Assembly (NCBI RefSeq): GCF_000716715.1 | Contig: NZ_JNYJ01000030.1 | Span: forward strand, 124,001-188,000 | Source of the DNA: Dactylosporangium aurantiacum | GTDB taxonomy: Bacteria; Actinomycetota; Actinomycetes; Mycobacteriales; Micromonosporaceae | DNA length: 64,000 nucleotides | Direction of reading: 5' to 3' | Shown here: positions 44,254-52,558 of the stretch, in pieces | Numbering within the stretch: position 1 is the first letter of the stretch | How the letters are laid out: each line of letters starts with the position of its first letter | Position numbers and translations under genes: made by a program | Notes under the pieces: generated by a model | Database searches by the model: none | What the model saw: the letters and a program-made list of their open reading frames with translations, nothing else | What the model was told of the DNA's origin: nothing

Positions 44254-47200
44254 CTACCTGGGCGAGTGGTCGACCAGGGCGATCAACTCCTCGACCACCT
44301 CGTCCGCCGTGCGGTTGTGGTCGGCGACGGCGACCAGCAGCGTCTCCAGGTCCGGGTACCCGAGCCTGGTCGCCAGCCGGACCAGCGGCAGGTCGCTGGC
44401 CAGGCCGCGGCCCTGCCGGCGCAGCGCCAGCCCGATCGCGAGCCGGCCGAGGCGCACCTTGTTGGCGACCGTGATCGCGGGTGCCTCGTGCGCCTCGAAC
44501 CACCGGCTGATGTGCAGCCGCGCGTGCGGCGTCTTCACGAACTCCAGCCACTCCGGCGACGGCCCGCGCGCCGGGGCGTCGGCGTCGAAGTCGAACTCGT
44601 CGCGCTGCCCGGTCCGCGTGATGATCTCGACGGTGTCACCGTCGGCGAGCGGCGACGACACCGCGATCAGCCGGCCGTTGACCTTCGCGCCGATGCACCG
44701 GTTGCCGATGTCGGCGCCGAGGATGTACGCGAGGTCGACCGGGGTCGCGTCCTGCGGCAGCAGTACCGGCCGGCCGCCGCCCTCGGCGAGCACCAGGATC
44801 TGGTCCTCGGCCAGGTCGCAGCGCAGCGAGGCGATGAACTGCGACGGGTCCGAGGCGGCCGCCTCCCAGTCGAGCAGGCGCCGCAGCCAGGTCAGCTGCT
44901 CCGCCTTCGACGCGGGGCCGAACTTCGCCGCCGCGTGCGGGTACCGGAAGTTGGCGACGATGCCGTACTCGGCGGCCTGGTGCATCTCCTCGGTGCGGAT
45001 CAGCACCTCCAGCGAGCGGCCCTCCGGCCCGAGCACCGTGGTGTGCAGCGACTTGTAGTTGTTGTTCTTCGGCGTGGCGATGAAGTCCTTGAACCGCCCC
45101 GGCACCGGCCGCCACTTGCCGTGCACCGCGCCCAGCGCCGCGTAACAGTCCGTCTCGGGCCCGTCGACGATGATGACGACCCGCGGCATGTCGTGCGGGT
45201 CCTCGTAGTTGCCGTCGACGGTGTCCTTCCAGATCGAGTACAGATGCCGCGGCCGCGGTGACACCTGCGCGTCGATGCCGAACTTCCTCAGGTCCGTGGT
45301 GACGGCGGCGATGACCCGCTCGAGGTAGCCGTCCCAGCCCTTGCGCTTGCGCACGTACTCGTCGATCAGCGCGTACCCGCCGGGGCTGATCGCCCGCAGG
45401 ACCCAGTCCTCCAGCTCCCGCTTCAACGCCTGGATGCCGAGCCGCTCGCACAGCGGTATCAGCACCTCCCGCGTCGCGGTCGCGATCCGCACCTGCGACT
45501 TGATCGACCGCGCGTCCAGCGTCCGCATGTTGTGCAGCCGGTCCGCGAGCTTGATCACCAGCACCCGCACGTCCCGCCCGGCGGCGACGATCATCTTGCG
45601 GATCGTCTCGGCCTCGGCGTCGGCGCCGTAGAACATCTTGTCGAACTTCGTCACGCCGTCGACCAGCAGCGCCACCTCGCCGCCGAAGTCCCGCTCCAGC
45701 GCGCCGAGCGTGTAGTCCGTGTCCTCGACCGTGTCGTGCAGCAGCGACGCCACCAGCGTCGTCGTGTCCATCCCCAGGTCGGCGAGGATCTCCGTCACTT
45801 CGAGGGGGTGCGAGATGAACGGCTCGCCGCTCTTGCGCATCTGCCCGCGGTGCATCTGCTCGGCCGTCGCGTACGCCCGCCGCAGCAGCGCCACGTCGCC
45901 GGTCGGATGGATCGTCCGGTGCATCCGCAGCACGTTGGCGAGGGGGTCCTCGGTCGTCTGCCACGGCAGCATCGCCCGCAGCCGCGCCCCGATGACCGCC
46001 GAGTACGTCGACGTAGGGTCCCCGGGCACCGACCCGCCCACCAGCGCCGAGTACGTCGGCGGCGGCGGCACCGCCGGCGAGTCCTCGGTCGGCGGCGCGG
46101 TCAGCCGCGCCCGCGGCGCCGCGAACCGGTCGTCGACGGCGGACCGCTTCGGGCTCCGCTCCTTGTCCCGCTGCTGCTTCTCGCCCCGCTCACCGCCCCC
46201 GGCGGCGTCGTCTGTCAGCGCCTTGTCTGCGGGTGCCTTGCCCGTGGGCGCCGTGTCCGCGCGGGTCTGCGCCGTGGGGGTTTGTGCTGTGGGGGTGTTG
46301 GCCGCGGCGGGCCGGTCCGTGGTGGGGGATCGTCCTGCGGGGCGGTCGGCCGGGGGGCGTTCCGTGGTGGGCCGGTCGGTCGTGAGCCTGTCCGTGGGGT
46401 GCCGGTCGGCTGGGTGGCGCTCGGTGGTGGACCGCTCGTTGCGGGGCCGCTCGCCGCCGGGCCGCGCCGCCGGCGGCCGGGTCCCCACGGGCCGCTCGTT
46501 GGCCGGCCAGTCCCTGCGCGTCTCACCGTGGTCCTGCGGCACCCGCTGACCCTGCGGCGCCCGCGGCGCCTGCGCCGCCCACTGCCCGGGCACCGCCTGC
46601 TCGTCCCGCGGCCCGCGACGCTCCCGCACCACCGCCACGGCCTCCGCCCCAGCGGCAGTCTCCATGGCGTCGCCTACCGCGGTGTCGGCCCCCGCCGACT
46701 CCTGCGGCACCTCGGCCTGCGCATCGCCTGCGTCCCGCCGGGTGTTCGGCTGTGCGCCGGGCTCCCCGTCCAGGTCAGCTCCAGCACCGTGATCCGGGGT
46801 CTCGTCACCCGGATCGGCCCGCTGCCGAACGCCCGCTTCCTCGTGCCCGCCGGACTCCCGCGCATCCCGGCGCTGACCGCCGCGCTCCTGCGAACCCGGG
46901 TCCGACCTACCGCTGCCCTGCGAGACTTGATCCTGCGGAACTCGATCCTGCGGAACTCGATCCTGCGGGACCCGATCCTGCGGGACCCGATCCTGAGCGC
47001 CGCGGTCCAGAGCGTCCCTGTCGGTGGAAGCGTCGGTGGAAGCCGACCCCCGGCCGCCGGACCCCTGACTACCGGACTCTTCAGCGCCGGATGCCTGGCC
47101 GCCGGATCCTCGAACGCCGGATCCCTGAGGGCCGGACTCCTGAGGGCTGGACTCCTGACAGTCGGACCTCTGACCGCCCGGCTCGTGCCCGCCGGCCTCG

Positions 47201-47877
47201 CGCTCGCCCGACCCGCGCCCCTCGGGCCCCGGGTCGCCGGTCTTGACGCTCCCCGGCCCGTGCCCGTTGGCCTCGTGACCGGCGGGCCTGCCGTTCGCCT
47301 CGTGATCGGCGGGCCGGCCGTCGGACTCGGGGTGGCCGGGGTCGGGCTGGTCGGCGGGGGTCCTGTCGACATACGCCCGCTGCGGCTCCGGCTGCACCCG
47401 GTCCCGGCTGTTGCGGTCCTGGTGCGGCTCCAGACGCCGCCGGCGGGCCGGGGACTCGGGGACGTTGATCGCCGCGGTCGGCAACCCCCGGGGACCGAGC
47501 AGCACCTCGCCCACCGCGTCGAGCAGCTGGTGGGCGTCCGTCGCGCCGGGCACGGAAGGCAACGGCGACGTCGCACCAGGCATGGATGGCAACGGCGACG
47601 TGGCGCCAGGTAAAGACGGCAACGGCGACGCGCCGCCAGGCACGGGGGGCAACGGCGACCCGCCGGCGGCCGTGAAACCCGTCGGCAGCGTGTGCAGGAA
47701 ACCCGCCGGCTCGTTGGGCTTGCCCCCGGGCGTCAGTGGGTCCAACATGAACTCGCTGTGCGCGGACGCGGACCCGGAGTTGACGCCACCGGACCCCGGA
47801 TTGCCGCCCCCGGCGCCGGTGACCGTGGAGGGGCCAGCATCAAGGGGCGCGCCGGACTGATGCAGACCGGGCTCCAT
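44254..47877 (-). CDS. relA: Rel/SpoT-type (p)ppGpp synthetase/hydrolase with ~636-residue disordered N-terminus
   Basis: A 1207-residue protein. Residues 637-1207 are a RelA/SpoT core: an HD hydrolase domain (His714, Asp715 in LLHDTVEDTD; ADRLHNMRTLD), a synthetase domain with RPRHLYSIWKD, HDMPRVVIIVDG (Asp896), NNNYKSLHTT and EVLIRT (Glu957), and a TGS domain (about 1024-1088). Only ~119 residues follow, so no ACT domain is present. Synthetase residues differ from the usual RPKH, DLxAxR and NGYQSLHT forms, so synthesis may be weak. Residues 1-636 are disordered and repeat-rich (SPLPSLPGAT, QDRVP, TDRPTTERP). GAGGAGG precedes the ATG. It may be a second Rel, like RshA of Streptomyces (from memory). 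Confidence 0.86.
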   Translation of the reverse strand: MEPGLHQSGAPLDAGPSTVTGAGGGNPGSGGVNSGSASAHSEFMLDPLTPGGKPNEPAGFLHTLPTGFTAAGGSPLPPVPGGASPLPSLPGATSPLPSMPGATSPLPSVPGATDAHQLLDAVGEVLLGPRGLPTAAINVPESPARRRRLEPHQDRNSRDRVQPEPQRAYVDRTPADQPDPGHPESDGRPADHEANGRPAGHEANGHGPGSVKTGDPGPEGRGSGEREAGGHEPGGQRSDCQESSPQESGPQGSGVRGSGGQASGAEESGSQGSGGRGSASTDASTDRDALDRGAQDRVPQDRVPQDRVPQDRVPQDQVSQGSGRSDPGSQERGGQRRDARESGGHEEAGVRQRADPGDETPDHGAGADLDGEPGAQPNTRRDAGDAQAEVPQESAGADTAVGDAMETAAGAEAVAVVRERRGPRDEQAVPGQWAAQAPRAPQGQRVPQDHGETRRDWPANERPVGTRPPAARPGGERPRNERSTTERHPADRHPTDRLTTDRPTTERPPADRPAGRSPTTDRPAAANTPTAQTPTAQTRADTAPTGKAPADKALTDDAAGGGERGEKQQRDKERSPKRSAVDDRFAAPRARLTAPPTEDSPAVPPPPTYSALVGGSVPGDPTSTYSAVIGARLRAMLPWQTTEDPLANVLRMHRTIHPTGDVALLRRAYATAEQMHRGQMRKSGEPFISHPLEVTEILADLGMDTTTLVASLLHDTVEDTDYTLGALERDFGGEVALLVDGVTKFDKMFYGADAEAETIRKMIVAAGRDVRVLVIKLADRLHNMRTLDARSIKSQVRIATATREVLIPLCERLGIQALKRELEDWVLRAISPGGYALIDEYVRKRKGWDGYLERVIAAVTTDLRKFGIDAQVSPRPRHLYSIWKDTVDGNYEDPHDMPRVVIIVDGPETDCYAALGAVHGKWRPVPGRFKDFIATPKNNNYKSLHTTVLGPEGRSLEVLIRTEEMHQAAEYGIVANFRYPHAAAKFGPASKAEQLTWLRRLLDWEAAASDPSQFIASLRCDLAEDQILVLAEGGGRPVLLPQDATPVDLAYILGADIGNRCIGAKVNGRLIAVSSPLADGDTVEIITRTGQRDEFDFDADAPARGPSPEWLEFVKTPHARLHISRWFEAHEAPAITVANKVRLGRLAIGLALRRQGRGLASDLPLVRLATRLGYPDLETLLVAVADHNRTADEVVEELIALVDHSPR
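46919..47010 (-). repeat. 15-nt coding tandem repeat in rel N-terminal region
   Basis: About five units of GATCCTGCGGAACTC / GATCCTGCGGGACCC, encoding repeated QDRVP pentapeptides in the disordered part of the Rel protein. Confidence 0.85.
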
Positions 47878-47989
47878 GCGGCACCTCCTCACCGACGGGC
47901 CGGGCGGGCCTGGGTTTGGGTAGGTTCCAGCCTAGTTTCCCTCGTGGCATCCGATCGGTCATTTGAGTATGTGCGATCGTCTGATGCGC

Positions 47990-49723
47990 TCACCCCTCCA
48001 AGTCGATCCGCACCGACGCGGCGGCCTCCGCGCGGGCGAGGAACGGGCGCCACCGGCCGGCGCCGGTGGCCGGTGATGACCATCCCATGTCGGCCTTGAC
48101 CAGGCGTGTTTCCGGTCGCTCGAGCCAGGCGAGGATCCGCTCGGTCTCCTCGGGCGTCGCGCGCGGCGTCGGCCCGTGTCCCGGTTGGACGGTCTCCGCT
48201 GTGGCGAGAACCACATCGAGCGTCGGCTGTGGATGCACCCTGGGGGGTGACACGCCGGCGGCGGCGAGCCGGCCGTGGCGCACCACCGCGAGCTCCCAGC
48301 CGCCCTTCGCCGCGGGCCGGGCCGCGATCAGCTCGGGCAATCTGGTCAGCGACGCGAGCCGCTGCATGCGGATCGCGGTGCGCAGGAACGCGATTAGCCG
48401 GGTGCGGATCGTCGCCGCGTCCTCGTAGCGCTCGGCGGCGGACAGCGTCTCGATGCGGGCCATGAGCCCCCGCACGACCGTGCCGGGGTCGCCGGTCGTG
48501 GCGGTGCGGAACGGCTCGGCGGCCGCGGCCTCGTAGTCGTCGGGGGAGATGCGGTGCTCGCACGGCGCGGGGCAGCGGCCCAGCTCGGCGAGCGCGCACG
48601 CGGGGGTCTTCGTGCGCAGCGACAGCTTGTGGGTGCACTGGCGGATCGGCAGCGCGTCGTAGATGCCGGCGGCGGCCAGCTCGGCGCCGCGCCGGGAGCC
48701 GAACGGCCCCAGATACGCCGCCCCGTCGGCCTGCACCTCGCGCACGACCGACAGCCGCGGATAGGCCTCGGCGGTGAGCTTGAGCCACATGACCCGCTCG
48801 GGGAACTTGGAGCGGCGGTTGTACGGCGGCTTGTGCGCGGCGATCAGTCGCAGCTCGCGCACCTCGGCCTCCAGGGAGTGCGCGCAGAGGATCGCCTCGA
48901 CCCGCTCCGCCGCGTTGATCATCTCGTCGATGCGGGCGCGCTTCTCGGCGGCGGTGAAATAGCTGCGGACCCGGGTCGCGATCGACGAGCTGGTGCCGAT
49001 GTAGAGCGGGCGGTCCTTGTGGCCGCGGAACACATAGACCCCGGGGGCGTCGGGCAGCCCTTCGGCCAGGTGCCGCTTGCGCCGCTGGGACGGGCTGACC
49101 GCCTTGACGAACTCGATCGTGTCGCCGACGGTGTGCACCTTGTGGCTGCCGAGCCGGGCGATCAGGCCGTGCAGCACGTCGACGGTGGCGCGGGCGTCGT
49201 CGAGTGCGCGGTGGATCGGCTGGGTGCTCGCGTGGAAATGCCGGGCGAGCGTGGCGAGCTTGTTGTTGGGGACCTCGTCGGCGACCAGTGCCCGCCGGGC
49301 GATCGCCGCGGTGTCCAGCACGATCGGCTTGGGCCACGCGTGACCGTGCTTGGCGCAGGCCGCCTTCAGGAACCCGGTGTCGTAGGGCGCGTTGTGCGCC
49401 ACGAGCACCGCCCCGGCGATGAACTCCAGGAACGCCGGCAGCACCGCGTCGATCGTGGGCGCCTCGACCAGCATCGCCTCGGTGATGCCGGTCAGCACGG
49501 TGATGAACGCGGGCAGCCGCTCACCCGGGTTGACCAGCGTGCCGAACTCGCCGAGGATCTCGCCGCCGCGGACCTTGACCGCGCCGATCTCGGTGATGCC
49601 GCCGCCGTCCGGCGCGCCGCCGGTCGTCTCGAGGTCGACGACCACGAACGTCGTGGCGAACAGCGTCGCCGCGCGCGGGTCGTCGAACAGGGCATCGAGC
49701 GTTTCCTGGTGGTAGTCGGCCAC
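47990..49723 (-). CDS. DEDDh exonuclease fused to GIY-YIG (UvrC-like) endonuclease
   Basis: A 577-residue fusion. Residues ~24-185 are a DnaQ-like DEDDh 3'-5' exonuclease (VVDLETTG with Asp30 and Glu32; HRALDDARATVDVL with the catalytic His and Asp). Residues ~225-310 are a GIY-YIG domain (GVYVFRGHKDRPLYIGTS). A C-terminal region has UvrC-like features, including a short Cys cluster (CAPAxC-type: GRCPAPCEHR). From memory, mycobacterial Rv2191 has this same architecture and lies in the same region, next to trpD and pimB'. It is probably a DNA-repair nuclease. A TAGTGT box 6 nt upstream of the GTG fits a leaderless start. Confidence 0.88.
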   Translation of the reverse strand: MADYHQETLDALFDDPRAATLFATTFVVVDLETTGGAPDGGGITEIGAVKVRGGEILGEFGTLVNPGERLPAFITVLTGITEAMLVEAPTIDAVLPAFLEFIAGAVLVAHNAPYDTGFLKAACAKHGHAWPKPIVLDTAAIARRALVADEVPNNKLATLARHFHASTQPIHRALDDARATVDVLHGLIARLGSHKVHTVGDTIEFVKAVSPSQRRKRHLAEGLPDAPGVYVFRGHKDRPLYIGTSSSIATRVRSYFTAAEKRARIDEMINAAERVEAILCAHSLEAEVRELRLIAAHKPPYNRRSKFPERVMWLKLTAEAYPRLSVVREVQADGAAYLGPFGSRRGAELAAAGIYDALPIRQCTHKLSLRTKTPACALAELGRCPAPCEHRISPDDYEAAAAEPFRTATTGDPGTVVRGLMARIETLSAAERYEDAATIRTRLIAFLRTAIRMQRLASLTRLPELIAARPAAKGGWELAVVRHGRLAAAGVSPPRVHPQPTLDVVLATAETVQPGHGPTPRATPEETERILAWLERPETRLVKADMGWSSPATGAGRWRPFLARAEAAASVRIDLEG

Positions 49724-49729
49724 GCGCGC

Positions 49730-49735
49730 ACACTA
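49730..49735 (-). promoter_or_regulatory. -10 box of the DEDDh/GIY-YIG nuclease gene
   Basis: TAGTGT on the minus strand, 6 nt from the GTG start; no ribosome-binding site. Confidence 0.5.
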
Positions 49736-49760
49736 CGACCAGGGTGTGACAAAAAATCGG

Positions 49761-50708
49761 TCAGTGCGGCTGGAACCGCAGCTCGAACCGGACGTCCGGC
49801 GAGCCGAACGTCTGGCTGGTGCGCACGACGGTCGCCCCGTGCGCCCGCAGGATGTCGGCGACGGCCCGCGGGACCAGCTCGTCGGCCACCCGGACGCCCC
49901 GCAGGTCGGCCTCCCACTCGGGGGCGATCGAGCCGCCGGCATGGCTGAGCTCGACCGCCGGCACCGGCGTCGCCAGCACCCGCACCGCGACCCGTCCACC
50001 CGCGGGGGCCACCTTGAGGGCAGAGAAGATCACGTAGTCCAGCGCTCTGGAGAGTTTGCCGGGATCCGCCTGTACCGATGCCGCATCCGCGACGCCAAGT
50101 GTGATGGCGATGTTGCGGGCATCCGCTATCGGACGCAGCTCCCGGATGCGGGCCTCGGTCAGATACGTCAGGTCGACCGACCGTGCCTCCAGCTGCCCGT
50201 CCAGGGCGGTCGCGGCGACCAGCCGGCGCAGTTCGAGCAGCTCGGTGACCTGCTTGGCCAGCGCGCGCAGCGCCCGCATCTGGTCCAGGTTGAGCCGGTG
50301 CGGCGCGTGGTCGACCACGCACAGGGTGCCCAGGGCCGCCCCTTCGCTGGTCAGCAGCGGGGCGCCGGCGTAGAACCGGATGCCGTCCTCGGCGTTGACG
50401 AACGGGTTGTCGGCGAACCTCGCGTCGGCGGTGGCGTCCGGCACGACCATCAGGTCCCGGCCCATGATCGCGTGGGCGCAGAACGCGACCTCCCGGGGCG
50501 TTTCGGCCGGTCCGACGGGCCCGATCTTGGCCTTGAACCACTGCCGCTGGGTGTCGACCAGGGTGACCAGCGAGATCGGCGCGCCGCACACCTCGGATGC
50601 GATCCGGACGATGTCGTCGAAATCGGTCTCGGGCGGGGTGTCCAGCACGGCGAGGTCGTGCAGTGCCGAGACGCGTTCCGCCTCGTTCTCGGGTACCGGC
50701 GGCTGCAT
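49761..50708 (-). CDS. GAF-domain protein with degenerate histidine-kinase ATPase region
   Basis: A 315-residue protein with a GAF domain (about residues 25-165; FCAHAIMGRDLMVVPDATAD and YAGAPLLTSEGAALGTLCVVD are characteristic). The C-terminal half resembles a sensor kinase: DPGKLSRALDYVIFSALKVAP matches an N-box, but the key Asn is replaced, and no G-boxes or phospho-acceptor His are evident. It may be a signalling protein that has lost kinase activity. GAGGAGG precedes the ATG. It is divergent from the NYN gene, and no partner regulator is adjacent. Confidence 0.78.
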   Translation of the reverse strand: MQPPVPENEAERVSALHDLAVLDTPPETDFDDIVRIASEVCGAPISLVTLVDTQRQWFKAKIGPVGPAETPREVAFCAHAIMGRDLMVVPDATADARFADNPFVNAEDGIRFYAGAPLLTSEGAALGTLCVVDHAPHRLNLDQMRALRALAKQVTELLELRRLVAATALDGQLEARSVDLTYLTEARIRELRPIADARNIAITLGVADAASVQADPGKLSRALDYVIFSALKVAPAGGRVAVRVLATPVPAVELSHAGGSIAPEWEADLRGVRVADELVPRAVADILRAHGATVVRTSQTFGSPDVRFELRFQPH

Positions 50709-50836
50709 GTGGTGCCTCCTCGCGGGCGTACCCAATCGGGTGAAATAAGGATAAGTCAGCTTTTAGCCTTTCGAGGGAAGCCGGCTGTCTGGAGACCATC
50801 CGGGGCGAATCTGGTCGACAATGCGACACTGGAGTG

Positions 50837-52234
50837 ATGCCCGCGCACGACGCTCCCGACGACCTCGACGACGAGGCCGCGGTGACGCCTGCGCCGGAGC
50901 CGGTCGACCTGCCGGACTCCGACGGCGGGGCCGAGCCGGTCCTGCCCGAGACCATCCGCCAGCGCGTCATCTCCCTCGCCGCCGGCGCCATGACCGGCCT
51001 GCCCCTCGACGAGCTGCCGATGCCGCTGCGGCGGGTCGCGAAGTTCGCGCCCAACCGGCGCGCCCGGCTCGGCGGCCCGGTCATCGCGATGCAGCTGTCC
51101 GGGGACCCGCTGCTGCGCCAGCGCCTCGCCACGAGGGTCGTCAACGACGCCGGTGACCTGGGCGCCTCCATCCTGGAAGGGGTCGCGCCGCCGGCCGCGG
51201 ACCCCGTCGAGGTGGCCGCGCTGGCCTATCTCGCCCGCCCCGACGGCTGGCGCGACCTGGTGGAGCGGGCCACCGACGCGGTCCGCGCCGAGGCGCAGGG
51301 CGCCGCCGCGTCCGAGCGGGTCCGCGACGTCGAGCAGCGGCTGGCCCGCGCCGAGCACGACCGCGCCGTCGCCCGCGTCGAGGCCGACAAGCTGCGCGAC
51401 GAGCTGGCCAGGCTCCGCGACGAGACCGCCGGGCTGCGGGAGGAGGTCCGCTCGCTGGGCAAGGCGCTGCGGGAGAGCCAGGCCAAGGAGCGCAAGGCGA
51501 CCGAGATGCTCGCCAGCGAGAAGGGCCGGGCCGCGCGGGCCACCGCCGACCACGACGCCGAGCTGCGCCGCATGCGGGCCAAGCTCGCCGAGGCCGAGAC
51601 CGCCGCCGGGGCGCAGCGGCAGAGCGCCAAGGACGCCCGCGCCGTCGACGACGCCCGGCTGTGGCTGCTGCTGGAGACGATCGGCCAGGCCGCCGTGGGA
51701 CTGCGCCGTGAGCTGGCCCTCGACCCCACCGACCGGCTCCCCGCGGACTTCGTCGCCGAGCACGACGCCGACCGGCCGGAGAACGCCGCCGGCACCGGCG
51801 CGGCCCGCGCCCTGGACGCCGACGACCCGGCCCGGCTCGACCAGCTGCTGAGCCTGCCGAAGGCGCACATGATCGTCGACGGGTACAACGTCACCAAGAA
51901 GGGCTACGGGGAGCTCTCCCTCGAGCAGCAGCGCAACCGCCTCATCACCGGCGTCGGTGGCCTGGTCGCGCAGACCAGGGCCGAGGTGACCGTCGTGTTC
52001 GACGGCGCCGAGCGGGTCGTCGGGCTGCCGCCGGCGCCGCGCGGCGTGCGGGTGCTCTTCTCCAAGAAGGGCGAGACCGCCGACGAGCTGATCCGCCGCC
52101 TGGTCAGGGCCGAGCCGGCCGGCCGGCCGGTCGTGGTGATCTCCTCCGACAAGGAGGTCATCGACGGCGTGCGCCGCCACGGCGCGTACCCACTGGGCAA
52201 CGACACCCTGCTGCGCCGCCTCTCACGCTCCTGA
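50837..52234 (+). CDS. NYN-domain RNase-like protein with coiled coil
   Basis: A 465-residue protein. The N-terminal third is helical, residues ~155-265 form a long coiled coil (SERVRDVEQRLARAEHDRA and onward), and the C-terminal ~165 residues are a NYN domain (PIN-like nuclease). The NYN motifs include MIVDGYNVTKKG, TVVFDGAERV, TADELIRRLV and VVISSDKEVI, with the acidic residues that bind metal. Such proteins cut RNA. An alternative GTG start one codon earlier is possible. A small Cys-rich gene and an M48 protease follow. Confidence 0.86.
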   Translation: MPAHDAPDDLDDEAAVTPAPEPVDLPDSDGGAEPVLPETIRQRVISLAAGAMTGLPLDELPMPLRRVAKFAPNRRARLGGPVIAMQLSGDPLLRQRLATRVVNDAGDLGASILEGVAPPAADPVEVAALAYLARPDGWRDLVERATDAVRAEAQGAAASERVRDVEQRLARAEHDRAVARVEADKLRDELARLRDETAGLREEVRSLGKALRESQAKERKATEMLASEKGRAARATADHDAELRRMRAKLAEAETAAGAQRQSAKDARAVDDARLWLLLETIGQAAVGLRRELALDPTDRLPADFVAEHDADRPENAAGTGAARALDADDPARLDQLLSLPKAHMIVDGYNVTKKGYGELSLEQQRNRLITGVGGLVAQTRAEVTVVFDGAERVVGLPPAPRGVRVLFSKKGETADELIRRLVRAEPAGRPVVVISSDKEVIDGVRRHGAYPLGNDTLLRRLSRS

Positions 52235-52305
52235 CCTGCGCAAACGCGTTTTTGTCGTACCCCCCGCTTACCGTGGTGCTACGGACGGTCAACGGAGGAG
52301 GAGCG

Positions 52306-52527
52306 ATGCTCGTCGACTGCGAGACCTGCTCAGTGCGTGACACCGCCTGCGGGGGCTGTGTGGTGACCCTGCTGCTGGACACCCCACCCGCCCTGCACCA
52401 GCTCGGTGCGGCCGAGGTCCGGGCGATCGAGGTGTTCGAGCGCGCCGGGTTCGAGGTCACCGTGCTGGACCCCACGCACGTCGAGACGCCGGCACCACGC
52501 CGGCCGGGGCGGCACCGCGCCGCATAA
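52306..52527 (+). CDS. Small cysteine-rich protein
   Basis: A 73-residue protein with the N-terminal Cys pattern VDCETCSVRDTACGGCVVTLLLD. The paired Cys suggest a metal-binding (zinc or Fe-S) site. The rest is Ala/Arg-rich. A strong GGAGGAGGA site precedes the ATG. It lies between the NYN and M48 genes on the same strand and is likely co-transcribed. The function is unknown. Confidence 0.72.
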   Translation: MLVDCETCSVRDTACGGCVVTLLLDTPPALHQLGAAEVRAIEVFERAGFEVTVLDPTHVETPAPRRPGRHRAA

Positions 52528-52558
52528 GCTTGCGGAGTTTCCGACCTGGAGGTGCGGC

